NCBI RefSeq assembly: GCF_034932185.1
Contig: NZ_JAYGHW010000007.1
Span: 35,454 to 99,453 of the forward strand
Direction of reading: 5' to 3'
DNA from: Spirulina sp034932185
GTDB taxonomy: Bacteria > Cyanobacteriota > Cyanobacteriia > Cyanobacteriales > Spirulinaceae
Length of the DNA: 64,000 bases
In this document: positions 1-8,053 of the stretch, in pieces
How the letters are laid out: each line of letters begins with the position of its first letter
How positions within the stretch are numbered: position 1 is the first letter of the stretch
The notes under the pieces: generated by a model
What the model was told of the DNA's origin: nothing
Database searches by the model: none
Seen by the model: only the letters and a program-made list of their open reading frames with translations
Translations under genes and position numbers: made by a program

Positions 1-487
1 TCATATTTTGTTGGAGGATTGGAGCCAAATGGAAGCAGCGGAGGGGACGATTTTTGTGTCCATTCCGACGCTTTTAGATCCCACCCTTGCCCCCCCCGGC
101 CACCACATCATCCACACATTTACCCCCAGTTGGATCAGTGATTGGGAAGGGTTGAGCGCGAAAGATTATGCTGCGAAAAAAGAAGAGGCGGGCGATCGCC
201 TCATCAGTCGCTTAGAAACTCTCTTTCCGGGCCTTGAAGCCGCCATTGATTATCAAGAAATCGGCACAGCCCGCACCCATCGCCGTTTCCTAGGCCGCGA
301 TGATGGCACTTACGGCCCCATCCCCCGCCGCAAACTGTTGGGATTATTGGGGATGCCCTTTAATCGCACCGCCATTCCGGGCCTCTATTGTGTGGGGGAT
401 AGCACTTTTCCCGGCCAGGGGTTAAATGCGGTGGCGTTTTCGGGGTTTGCCTGCGCCCATCGGGTGGGGGTGGATTTGGGGGTTTAG
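1..487 (+). CDS. crtH: Carotenoid (prolycopene) isomerase CrtH, C-terminal part
   Basis: The reading frame is open from the window edge (in frame from base 2), so only about the last 161 residues are present. CrtH/CrtISO proteins are FAD-linked isomerases that turn poly-cis lycopene into all-trans lycopene in carotenoid synthesis. The C-terminal dinucleotide-binding signature is visible: GLYCVGDSTFPGQG followed by LNAVAFSGF, about 15-35 residues before the stop. The internal RTHRRFLGRDDGTYGPIP stretch also fits this family rather than the CrtI desaturases. No second gene follows in the same operon. The CrtI-like phytoene dehydrogenase family is the alternative, but the tail fits CrtH better. 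Confidence 0.85.
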   Translation, partial: HILLEDWSQMEAAEGTIFVSIPTLLDPTLAPPGHHIIHTFTPSWISDWEGLSAKDYAAKKEEAGDRLISRLETLFPGLEAAIDYQEIGTARTHRRFLGRDDGTYGPIPRRKLLGLLGMPFNRTAIPGLYCVGDSTFPGQGLNAVAFSGFACAHRVGVDLGV

Positions 488-531
488 GGAATGGGGAATG
501 GCAAGGGCGAAAAAAGAAAGACCTCGTGCCA

Positions 532-662
532 TGGCAGAGCCATGGCATGGGCTTGGGGCGGCTCTGCCGCCTTGTGGAGGCAGAAGCCCTCCGGGGGGCG
601 TTACTTGGCAGAGCCAAGTAACGAGGGGCAAATTTGGGGGCGAAAAATTTTTCGCCCCTACG
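532..662. repeat. Composite intergenic repeat with palindromic modules
   Basis: This stretch after crtH is built of nested inverted repeats: GCCATGGC copies flanking CAGA, a GGCGGCTCTGCCGCC palindrome, a TTACTTGGCAGAGCCAAGTAA palindrome, and at 637-658 a perfect 22-bp palindrome with arms GGGGCGAAAAA/TTTTTCGCCCC. The same module order occurs inverted at 12068-12175. It is non-coding and lies between convergent genes, so it may also act as a bidirectional terminator. Confidence 0.7.
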
Positions 663-671
663 GATATGCGA

Positions 672-2141
672 TTAACTTAAGACCCAATTCACCAAGGTAC
701 GGACGGGGTAGCCGGTCGCTCCGGCGTTGTTTACGCCGCTTTCTTTGTCTGCCCAGACGGGGCCGGCAATGTCGAGGTGCGCCCAGGGGGTTTTTTCCAC
801 AAATTGCTTGAGGAACAGGGCCGCCGTGATCGAGCCTCCGGCACGGGGGCCGGTGTTTTTCATGTCTGCAATGGGAGATTTTAAACCCTCAAAATATTGG
901 TCTTCGAGGGGCATTTCCCAAAACTGCTCGCCTGCTTGTTCCGCTGCGGCTTTCAGTTGAACGGCAAGGTCGGGATCCGTTGACCAGAGGCCGCCAATTT
1001 GATCCCCTAGGGCGACAACACAGGCTCCGGTGAGGGTGGCCAGATCGACAATCGCCTCCACTTCTAACTTTTCTGCAAATACCAACGCATCCGCGAGGGT
1101 GAGGCGGCCTTCCGCGTCGGTGTTGTTCACCTCAATGGTTTTGCCATTGGAGGCGGTGAGGATATCCCCTGGCCGCATCGCTCGACCGCTGACCATGTTT
1201 TCCGTCGCGGCACTGATGAAATGCACTTCGACATCGGGCTTCAGTTGGGCGATCGCCTTCGCTGCCCCCAACGTTGCCCCCGCTCCCCCCATATCCATCT
1301 TCATGGTTTCAATGCCGCCGGCCACTTTCAAATTCAAACCGCCGGAATCGAAGGTCAGACCCTTGCCAACGATCGCCACCTTACGCCGGGTTGTACCAGC
1401 GGGTTTATAGGTGAGGTGGATAAATTTCGGGGGCAGGTCAGAAGCCTTAGCTACCCCAAGGAATGATCCCATGCCCAAAGCTTCACAGTCTGCTTGCTCC
1501 AGGATTTCCAGTTCTAAACCGTATTCTTGGGCGAGGCTTTGGGCCGTTTCCGCCAAGGTGACAGCGGTGACGGCATTAGCGGGAGCCGCTACCAATTCAC
1601 GGGCGAGGATCACCCCTTGGGCGATCGCCTCCCCAGTAGCAACCCCTGTCCCCACATCCCCCAAGCCCAACAGATCCACCGTTGCCAATAGAGTCGGCTG
1701 ATCCTCCGGCTTGGATTTGAAGCGATGGTCAGCATGGAGGGCGAGATGGAGGCCTTCCGTGAGCATTTGGGCCATTTGCGCCCCTGTGCCAATGGGGGGA
1801 ATTTGAAGCGCCAGGGTTTTCAGCTTCTGCTGTTTAGCAATGCGGGCAATCAAGGCCGCCGTTGTTCGCAATGTATTGAGTCGGTAATCGGCTTCTTCCC
1901 CTAAGCCAACCAGGATAATTTTCCGCACGGGGCTATGGGTTCCCACACGGGTAACGGCACTACTGCCCGCTTTGCCCGTAAATTCCATTTCGCTGATCAA
2001 TTCAGCAATCGTGCCATCAAGACGGTCATTGAGGGCAGCGAAGTCCCCTGTGAGGGGGGTTGTCACCCCAGCGAAACAGGCGATCGCCAACCCTTCACCA
2101 CACCAATCGAGCGGTGTTGTTGTCACTGTGTTAATGTCCAT
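672..2141 (-). CDS. pepA: Leucyl aminopeptidase (M17 family)
   Basis: 489-residue cytosolic metallopeptidase that removes N-terminal residues from peptides. The N-terminal third is the variable macrodomain-like region. The catalytic domain starts near residue 175 and carries GKGLTFDSGG (Lys260, Asp265, metal and active-site ligands) and the family signature NTDAEGRL at 340-347, which supplies Asp and Glu ligands and the Arg. Length is normal for bacterial PepA. The ATG at 2141 gives the usual short leader. It is convergent with crtH and is followed upstream by a long AT-richer gap toward a divergent kinase gene. All key residues are present, so it should be active. Confidence 0.96.
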   Translation of the reverse strand: MDINTVTTTPLDWCGEGLAIACFAGVTTPLTGDFAALNDRLDGTIAELISEMEFTGKAGSSAVTRVGTHSPVRKIILVGLGEEADYRLNTLRTTAALIARIAKQQKLKTLALQIPPIGTGAQMAQMLTEGLHLALHADHRFKSKPEDQPTLLATVDLLGLGDVGTGVATGEAIAQGVILARELVAAPANAVTAVTLAETAQSLAQEYGLELEILEQADCEALGMGSFLGVAKASDLPPKFIHLTYKPAGTTRRKVAIVGKGLTFDSGGLNLKVAGGIETMKMDMGGAGATLGAAKAIAQLKPDVEVHFISAATENMVSGRAMRPGDILTASNGKTIEVNNTDAEGRLTLADALVFAEKLEVEAIVDLATLTGACVVALGDQIGGLWSTDPDLAVQLKAAAEQAGEQFWEMPLEDQYFEGLKSPIADMKNTGPRAGGSITAALFLKQFVEKTPWAHLDIAGPVWADKESGVNNAGATGYPVRTLVNWVLS

Positions 2142-2402
2142 TGTTGAGACTCTGCATGATTACGGTTCCCTATTGTGAAGCAAATGTTCAATTGGAGGCC
2201 CAGGCGATCGCCTTTTGCTCAGAATGGGGTGGAAATTTGGCCTTTAAAGTAGATTTGGATCAAAATATTAAATTTATTTAACATTTGGCAACCCTAATTT
2301 ACAATACATTCTATCCATCGGGTTGTGATCCTGACCGTTTCTGAGCCGTCGCCCCTACAGCCCCTCCATAGTTGTATATCGGATTTCACTTAGGGCCGCG
2401 CT

Positions 2403-3437
2403 TTGGTAGACACCAATCCTTCCATCCCCAATTCTTCTCTTTCTGCTGTATCCCAGACTGAACTGACGGATCTTCAGATCAAGCTGAACCAACAGCAGGT
2501 CATTTCTCAACAGTTAGCGGCCCAACTGGCTCAGGTGCAAACAGAGCTAGCGACGCTACAAACCCAGTTTGAGCAACGCCTCGAAGCCGCGATTGAGGAA
2601 TATAGCCTCAACTGTCAAGTACGTTGCGCTCAAAACGTCGCCCAGCAGGGGATGCAGTCGGTGGAAACCTTGCGCACGCTCTGGACGATGGAGCAGGCCC
2701 AAGTCCAGGATGATCACCATGGGGCGTTAAACAAAGAAAAAGAACTCAGCGAACTCAAATCCCGGATGATCCGCACCATTTCCCATGAGTATCGCACGCC
2801 CCTAACGGTGATTTCTCTTGCGGCGGAATCCCTCGCCCATCAATATTCTCGCCTCAACCATAAACAACGGCAGAACTGTTTTCAACAGATCTGCCGGGCA
2901 ACACAACACATGAATAAGCTGATTAATGAGGTGTTGTGGGTGAGTCAGGCGGAAGCGGGGGAAATGGAGGCGATCGCCCAACCCGTGAATCTCATCCAGA
3001 TTTGCCGCCAAAGCATTGATGAGTTGGCGATTCTCCATCCAGAGGATGGGGTGCGCATCCACTTTCACCTCCAAGGGACGGAGATCGAGGCCAATCTTGA
3101 TCCGATCCTGCTCCAGCAAATTTTCACCCATCTGCTCACCAATGCCCTCAAATACTCCGCCCCCGATCAAGCGGTGCAGTTCACCGCCACCCTCACCCCG
3201 GATCAGGGGGTGTTTACCGTTGCTGATCATGGCATTGGCATCCCGCCGGAGGATTGGCCCCATTTATTCGATTGCTTCCATCGGGCTGGCAATGTGGGGA
3301 CGATTCCGGGGACGGGGTTGGGGTTGGCGATCGCCCGTAAATGTGTCGAACTCCTCGGCGGTGAGATTGAGTTTAAATCCAATCCGGGGGTGGGCAGTTG
3401 CTTCACCGTCACCCTCCCCCGTCGTTTATCTCCCTAG
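2403..3437 (+). CDS. Soluble sensor histidine kinase
   Basis: 344 residues with no predicted membrane segment. Residues 20-65 are a Gln-rich coiled coil. The dimerisation/phosphoacceptor box is SHEYRTPL with His128. The HATPase domain has the N box (TNALKYS, Asn247), G1 box DHGIGI (275-280) and G2 box GTGLGLAI (303-310), so all catalytic motifs are intact. There is no PAS, GAF or HAMP domain; the signal input must come through the coiled coil or a partner. The frame is closed by a TAG at 2391-2393, so the only start in this frame is TTG at 2403. No response regulator is adjacent. Its TAG stop and that of malQ share the palindrome CTAG (3434-3437). Confidence 0.88.
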   Translation: MVDTNPSIPNSSLSAVSQTELTDLQIKLNQQQVISQQLAAQLAQVQTELATLQTQFEQRLEAAIEEYSLNCQVRCAQNVAQQGMQSVETLRTLWTMEQAQVQDDHHGALNKEKELSELKSRMIRTISHEYRTPLTVISLAAESLAHQYSRLNHKQRQNCFQQICRATQHMNKLINEVLWVSQAEAGEMEAIAQPVNLIQICRQSIDELAILHPEDGVRIHFHLQGTEIEANLDPILLQQIFTHLLTNALKYSAPDQAVQFTATLTPDQGVFTVADHGIGIPPEDWPHLFDCFHRAGNVGTIPGTGLGLAIARKCVELLGGEIEFKSNPGVGSCFTVTLPRRLSP

Positions 3438-4924
3438 CGGTTATAGCGTTGGGTCAGTTCCCGGAGGCGAGCGGCCAAATCCGCCGTTAACTGCTCACTG
3501 CTACGATACCGCCATCGCCAGTTCCCCCCATTAACACTGGGATCATTCATCCGCCCCCGGCTATCGAGATCCAGGAGATCCTGAAGGGTCAGAATCGCTT
3601 GATTGGCCACGGAAGCCAGGGCCATACCAATTAAACGCCAATTCACCCCTTCCAGCCGCTCAGGGCTGCGATAGCCGAGATAATGGGCGAGGTTGTGTCG
3701 CTCCGTTGGGGTGGCTTCTGCCCACCAGCCGAGGGCGGTGTTGTTGTCGTGGGTGCCGATGTAGACAACACAGTTGCGATTGTAGTTGTGGGGGAGGTAG
3801 GGATTTTGGGCATCCTCCCCAAAGGCAAATTGGAGGATTTTCATGCCGGGAAAATCAAAGCGATCGCGCAGGGCCTCCACTTCGGGGGTAATAATCCCTA
3901 AATCCTCCGCCATCACGGGCAAATGGCCCAAACGATGGCCCAAGGTTTGAAAGAATGCCTCCCCTGGGGCGGGAATCCATTCGCCATTGAGGGCGGTGGT
4001 CTCCTGGCCCGGCACTTGCCAATAGGCTTCAAAGCCTCGGAAATGGTCAATGCGCACGAGGTCAACATAAAGTAATGTGGCCCGGAAGCGATCGACCCAC
4101 CAAGCAAAATCCGTTTGCTCCATTTTTTCCCAGTCATAGACGGGATTACCCCACAGTTGCCCCGTCGCGCTGAAATAGTCCGGCGGCACACCGGCTCGGT
4201 AGATTGGGGCGAGGGTTTCGGGGTCAAGTTTGAAAATTTCTTGATTAGCCCATACGTCGGCGCTGTGTTCACAGACATAGATAGAAACATCACCGATGAT
4301 TTGAATGCTGCGCTCATTGGCATAGGTGCGTAGACTGCGCCATTGCTCGAAAAATTGAAATTGCAGAAATTGATGGTAGGTGAGGCGTTCTGCCAATGCT
4401 TCCTGTTGGGCTGCTAGGGCCGCCGGTTCTCGTCGCGCTAACTCTGGCGGCCATTGATACCACATTAAACCGGGGTGCTGTTCATGGAGGGCGATAAACA
4501 GCACATAATCCTCTAGCCACCAAGCCTGTTTTTGGCAAAACTCTGCAAAGGTGGGGCTGGGGGAAAATTGTTGATAGGCTTGCTCTAGATAGCGGGTTTT
4601 GTGGGCGATCGCCCCCTCAAAATCGACCCGTTCGGGATCCACATCCCCCAAGGGTTCTAACTCTGCTGCGTTGAGTAAGCCCTCCTGAGCGAGGCGATCG
4701 AGACTGATCAGCAAAGGATTCCCCGCGAAGGCGCTGTAATTCATCGTGTAGGGGGAATGTTCGTAGCCGGTGGGGCCAAGGGGCAAGATCTGCCAAAGTT
4801 TTTGGCCGCTGGCAACGAGAAAATCAATAAAATCATAGGCGGCTTGGCCTAAGTCGCCAATGCCGTAGGGGCCAGGTAATGAGGTGGGGTGTAATAAAAT
4901 GCCGCTAGCGCGAGGAAATGCCAT
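3434..4924 (-). CDS. malQ: 4-alpha-glucanotransferase (amylomaltase)
   Basis: 496-residue GH77 enzyme that disproportionates maltodextrins, transferring glucan segments during glycogen/maltose turnover. The N-terminal signature HPTSLPGPYGIGDLG (about residues 12-26) is diagnostic. Conserved catalytic stretches are visible: VRIDHFRGFEAYW (nucleophile Asp), MAEDLGIITPEV (acid/base Glu region) and YIGTHDNNTALGW (third carboxylate). Length matches bacterial MalQ. It is monocistronic by spacing and convergent with the kinase gene, overlapping by 4 bp. Confidence 0.96.
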   Translation of the reverse strand: MAFPRASGILLHPTSLPGPYGIGDLGQAAYDFIDFLVASGQKLWQILPLGPTGYEHSPYTMNYSAFAGNPLLISLDRLAQEGLLNAAELEPLGDVDPERVDFEGAIAHKTRYLEQAYQQFSPSPTFAEFCQKQAWWLEDYVLFIALHEQHPGLMWYQWPPELARREPAALAAQQEALAERLTYHQFLQFQFFEQWRSLRTYANERSIQIIGDVSIYVCEHSADVWANQEIFKLDPETLAPIYRAGVPPDYFSATGQLWGNPVYDWEKMEQTDFAWWVDRFRATLLYVDLVRIDHFRGFEAYWQVPGQETTALNGEWIPAPGEAFFQTLGHRLGHLPVMAEDLGIITPEVEALRDRFDFPGMKILQFAFGEDAQNPYLPHNYNRNCVVYIGTHDNNTALGWWAEATPTERHNLAHYLGYRSPERLEGVNWRLIGMALASVANQAILTLQDLLDLDSRGRMNDPSVNGGNWRWRYRSSEQLTADLAARLRELTQRYNR

Positions 4925-5102
4925 GAACCATCAATTCCTGAGTTGTTCTCTGCCCAATGTAGCGAAATCTGGGGCTGGTGTGTCTGGTTAAGTTTGCGTT
5001 CTGCATCGGTGGAGGGAAAGGCTGACAGCATTCATTGACAATCTTCAGGACTAGGGAGCGGATTGAAGTCTGCAATCCGAACGTTCACCGCGTTTTTAAA
5101 GA

Positions 5103-5468
5103 TTAGAAAACCGTGAGCATTTGCATTCCTTGTTGTAATCCGGCTATGGCTTGCGGGGGCCAATTGCCTTCGGCCCGGCGGCCGGTGTTGAGGATGAGGC
5201 GGAGGCTATAGGCGGCGGCGGTGCCATCGGCTTCGAGCCAAAGGGTTTCGCTTTCGACGGTACAGTTAAGGTGTTCTTCGGGCATCAGTTCGGGGGCAAT
5301 TTGGGCGATCGCCTCCCCCAATTGCATCAACAACCGCTGAAAATCGGCCCATTCTGCGGCGGTCAATTCAATAGCCCAATCTTCCCCCCCCACCAAAGCA
5401 GGGAAAGCACCGCCTTGGGGCTGCCACCCCAATCGCCACCCCTCCCCTTTTTTGAGTATCCGCTCCAC
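5103..5468 (-). CDS. DUF1818 family protein
   Basis: 121 residues, with a GTG start at 5468. The pattern (ILKKGEGWRLGWQP near the N-terminus, then VGGEDWAIELTAAEW) matches the small cyanobacterial and plastid DUF1818 family, whose function is unknown to me. No signal peptide or membrane segment is visible. It is divergent from gcvH with about 100 bp between them. The family assignment is from memory of the pattern. Confidence 0.8.
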   Translation of the reverse strand: MERILKKGEGWRLGWQPQGGAFPALVGGEDWAIELTAAEWADFQRLLMQLGEAIAQIAPELMPEEHLNCTVESETLWLEADGTAAAYSLRLILNTGRRAEGNWPPQAIAGLQQGMQMLTVF

Positions 5469-5570
5469 AATACTGAATTTTCTCCCTGGCTTTCGTTGAA
5501 AATCCCGATTTCATAGTACGGTTAATTGTCAGCAAACGCACGCCTACGCAACGCTTGAGGTTTGGAGATT

Positions 5571-5966
5571 ATGGCTTTTGACTACCCGGAGGACTTGAAG
5601 TACCTCGACACCCATGAATATGTTCGCCTTGATGGGGAGATTGCCACCATTGGCATTACGGCTTTTGCCATTGACCAATTGGGGGATATTGTTTTTCTAG
5701 AGTTGCCGGAAATTGGCGACGAGGTGGAAGCTGGGGAAGGGTTCGGTACGATTGAATCGGTGAAGGCGGTGGAGGATTTGAAGGCTCCCCTGTCTGGTAC
5801 GGTGATTGAGCGCAATGATGGCTTGATCGATGCCCCGGAGGCGATCGCTGAGGATCCCTATGGGGAAGGATGGCTGATTAAAATCCGCATTGAAGACCCT
5901 GATGCGGATTTTGATGACATTCTCACGGCTGCGGAGTATAAATCTCAGGTGGAAGGGGAGGAGTGA
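5571..5966 (+). CDS. gcvH: Glycine cleavage system H protein
   Basis: 131-residue lipoyl carrier that shuttles the aminomethyl group between the P, T and L proteins of glycine decarboxylase, which cyanobacteria use in photorespiration. The lipoylation motif GTIESVKAVEDL is intact (Lys near residue 63). Start chosen at the ATG at 5571, giving MAFDYPEDLKYLDTHEY, which aligns with other GcvH N-termini; a TTG three codons upstream is also open. gcvP and gcvT are not in this window. The stop codon lies inside the first unit of a heptamer repeat array. Confidence 0.96.
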   Translation: MAFDYPEDLKYLDTHEYVRLDGEIATIGITAFAIDQLGDIVFLELPEIGDEVEAGEGFGTIESVKAVEDLKAPLSGTVIERNDGLIDAPEAIAEDPYGEGWLIKIRIEDPDADFDDILTAAEYKSQVEGEE

Positions 5967-6030
5967 GGAGTGAGGAGTGAGGAGTGAGGAGTGAGGAGTG
6001 AGGAGTGAGGAGTGAGGAGTGAGGAGTGAG
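5961..6030 (+). repeat. Heptamer tandem repeat (STRR-like), 10 copies
   Basis: Ten perfect copies of the 7-bp unit GAGTGAG. The array starts within the gcvH stop codon. Short tandemly repeated heptamers (STRRs) are known from cyanobacterial genomes. A second array precedes the glutaredoxin-like gene at 31363. Confidence 0.93.
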
Positions 6031-6097
6031 GGAGAAATCTCAGTTTCACTCTATCCTCTCTTCTCTATAGCAGTTTTCACAAACTTGAGGTACAAAG

Positions 6098-6127
6098 ATC
6101 CCCCTCAATCCCCCTTAAAAAGGGGGA
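6098..6127. repeat. Short palindromic GATCCCCC/CCCTTAAAAAGGG element
   Basis: Contains CCCCCTTAAAAAGGGGG, an A/T-centred palindrome preceded by GATCCCCCTCAAT. It resembles the core of the larger element at 60175-60332. It lies between the convergent gcvH and nitrilase genes and could fold as a terminator. Confidence 0.55.
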
Positions 6128-6177
6128 AGTGGTGTTCTCATCCTTTCGCAATCCGCTCTATCCTCTTTTCTTCCCTT

Positions 6178-6993
6178 TTAGCCAAAGACGCGATGTTCTA
6201 GGGCGGGCATTTGGCGACGGACTTGGGCGAGGCAATCGGGGTTAATTTCGGCGATCGCCATTTCCTGATCCTGTCCCGCATCGGCCAAGATTGTCCCCCA
6301 GGGGTCGATGATCATGGCGTGGCCGTGGGTGTGGCGGAGTTGGTAATGGTTCCCGGCTTGGGCGGGGGCAATGACGTAGCAGGTGTTTTCGATGGCGCGG
6401 GCTTGGAGGAGCACTTGCCAATGGTCTTTGCCGGTGTAGGCGGTGAAGGCGGCGGGGACGAAGAGGATTTCGGCTCCGGCTTTGGAGAGGTGGCGATAGA
6501 GTTCGGGGAAGCGCACGTCATAGCAGACGGAAAGCCCAAGGTTGCCGAGGGTTTCGGAGGGGTAAACGGGGGGCAATGCGGTTCCGGCCATAACGGTGCT
6601 GGATTCGCGGTAGGTGTTGCCGTCGGGGAGGTTGACATCGAAAAGATGAACTTTATGGTAGCGGGCGAGTTCTTCGCCGTTGGGGGCGACGAGGAGGGCG
6701 GTGTTATAGACGCGATCGCCTTCTGGGGTGGGGACGGGGAAGCCGCCCCCCAGGAGGGTGATTTGATAGCGTTGGGCCATGGTGTGGAGGAATTGCTCGC
6801 TTTTTTCGGCGATCGCTTTGGCCTGGGCCATTTTATCGGCTTCTAAGCCCATATAGGAGAAGTTTTCGGGCAGACAGACCAGGGAGGCCCCGCGCCGCAC
6901 GGCGAGTTCAATGCGCTCTTCTGCTTCGAGCAAGTTTTCCATTAAGTTGGGTTTGCTCGTCATCTGAAGGGCAGCGGCAAGGTAGGGCTTCAT
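6178..6993 (-). CDS. Carbon-nitrogen hydrolase (Nit1/NitFhit-like, probable deaminated glutathione amidase)
   Basis: About 271 residues from the ATG at 6993 (MKPYLAAALQM); two further ATGs upstream at 7008 and 7032 are open but would add an unusual leader. The nitrilase triad is present: Glu in CLPENFSYMG, Lys in RYHKVHLFDV, Cys in SVCYDVRFPEL. The CYDVRFPELYR pattern and HKVHLFDVNLP are typical of the Nit1 branch, which repairs deaminated glutathione. Other omega-amidases of the family cannot be excluded. Confidence 0.87.
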   Translation of the reverse strand: MKPYLAAALQMTSKPNLMENLLEAEERIELAVRRGASLVCLPENFSYMGLEADKMAQAKAIAEKSEQFLHTMAQRYQITLLGGGFPVPTPEGDRVYNTALLVAPNGEELARYHKVHLFDVNLPDGNTYRESSTVMAGTALPPVYPSETLGNLGLSVCYDVRFPELYRHLSKAGAEILFVPAAFTAYTGKDHWQVLLQARAIENTCYVIAPAQAGNHYQLRHTHGHAMIIDPWGTILADAGQDQEMAIAEINPDCLAQVRRQMPALEHRVFG

Positions 6994-7154
6994 AAGAATC
7001 TGAATCATGAGGCGTGGTCTTAGATGGATCATAGCCTAAGTTGTCCTAGCTGCTGTTGCTGATTGTGGGGATTGATCGGGGTTGGGGCGATCGCCTCTGT
7101 TGCTAGTGCTGAGGGGGGAGTTTGGGGGGTTGATAACTGAAGAACTTTAAAAAA

Positions 7155-7171
7155 TGTATAGTTTTGTATAG
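7155..7171 (+). promoter_or_regulatory. Direct repeat TGTATAG x2, possible operator
   Basis: TGTATAG occurs at 7155-7161 and 7165-7171, exactly one helical turn apart, just upstream of the predicted promoter of the winged-helix gene. That gene's product could be the binding protein; this is inference. Confidence 0.3.
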
Positions 7172-7185
7172 GAGGGTTGATCAAT

Positions 7186-7215
7186 TTGTTGTCTACGGGA
7201 AGAACCTTCTACAAT
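7186..7215 (+). promoter_or_regulatory. Predicted sigma70-type promoter of the 7.3-12.0 kb operon
   Basis: TTGTTG at 7186-7191 and TACAAT at 7210-7215 are separated by 18 bp, leaving a leader of about 55-60 nt before the ATG at 7278. No other comparable pair is closer to the gene. Confidence 0.4.
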
Positions 7216-7277
7216 GGGCGGAGAAGATGTTTTCCGCATCCCACACCACAATTTGCAAAATTTGATCGGTTAACTAT

Positions 7278-7976
7278 ATGTCAACACCTGCTAATGGACT
7301 CCGGGGCAGTCAAACCCAAGCCCAAACCCGTCTGTTGCTTTCTCTTTGGGATTTGCAAGGTTCAAATCAGGAGGTCAAACGTTCTGATCTCAATAAGTGG
7401 CTCTTGCGTTCTAAGGAAAAGGTAGGGGACTATCAAGACATTTTTAAGGATCTGCAAGAAGACGGTGCGATCCAAATCACTACAGATCGTTCTGTTAGCA
7501 TTTCTTTAACTCCCAAAGGCTTAGAAATCCTCAAAGAAGGCTTGAAAAATCCAGAATTTCAATTTGACGGGCCAACAATGGGAGTTAAGCTACCCAATGC
7601 TCTGCTGAAATGGATGCGGTCTAACAAAGAATCTACGCCAGTCTCTCCACAGCCAACCGTTGAATCTGAACCGCCCAAAGTAGCCAAAATCAGCAAGATC
7701 AAAAACTACACAGAATTCAAAAATGTAGTCTTGGAAGTTCATGAAACTTTAGACAAAGGTTTTAATTTACAAAACCTAGTGCCGATTTATCGCATTCGGC
7801 GTGAAATTGGAGATGCTGTAGATCGTTTAGAGTTTAATGAGTGGTTCATTAAAATGCAAGAAGATGAAATTTTTCAACTCATGACTGGAGAAATGCCAGA
7901 TATGACCCCAGATAAACGAGAAGATTCTTTAACTTTACCCGGTGGTGCATTTCGTTTTTACGCAAAACGGCTTTAA
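7278..7976 (+). CDS. Winged-helix protein, first gene of candidate defence operon
   Basis: 232 residues. Residues about 10-85 read as a winged helix (RLLLSLWDLQG, YQDIFKDLQEDGAIQIT, then a wing VSISLTPKGLEILKEGL). A polar linker (about 112-140) leads to a second domain with NLVPIYRIRREIGD and FNEWFIKMQEDEIFQLMTGE, ending in a conserved-looking RFYAKRL tail. I know this C-terminal pattern from unnamed cyanobacterial proteins but have no functional name for it. It is followed after 77 bp by the ATPase gene in the same direction. The coding sequence is AT-richer than its neighbours and has no HIP1 site. Likely roles are target recognition or regulation of the operon; neither is shown. Confidence 0.85.
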   Translation: MSTPANGLRGSQTQAQTRLLLSLWDLQGSNQEVKRSDLNKWLLRSKEKVGDYQDIFKDLQEDGAIQITTDRSVSISLTPKGLEILKEGLKNPEFQFDGPTMGVKLPNALLKWMRSNKESTPVSPQPTVESEPPKVAKISKIKNYTEFKNVVLEVHETLDKGFNLQNLVPIYRIRREIGDAVDRLEFNEWFIKMQEDEIFQLMTGEMPDMTPDKREDSLTLPGGAFRFYAKRL

Positions 7977-8053
7977 TTGCGAACTCATCACTAATTTTGA
8001 ACGGCTACAAGGATTGTATTAGTTGTCTCCATCCCTGATCAGGACTTTCTCTC

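Noticed and set aside
5103..5570. Glycine riboswitch before gcvH
   Set aside because: No tandem glycine-aptamer pattern in the 100-bp gap.
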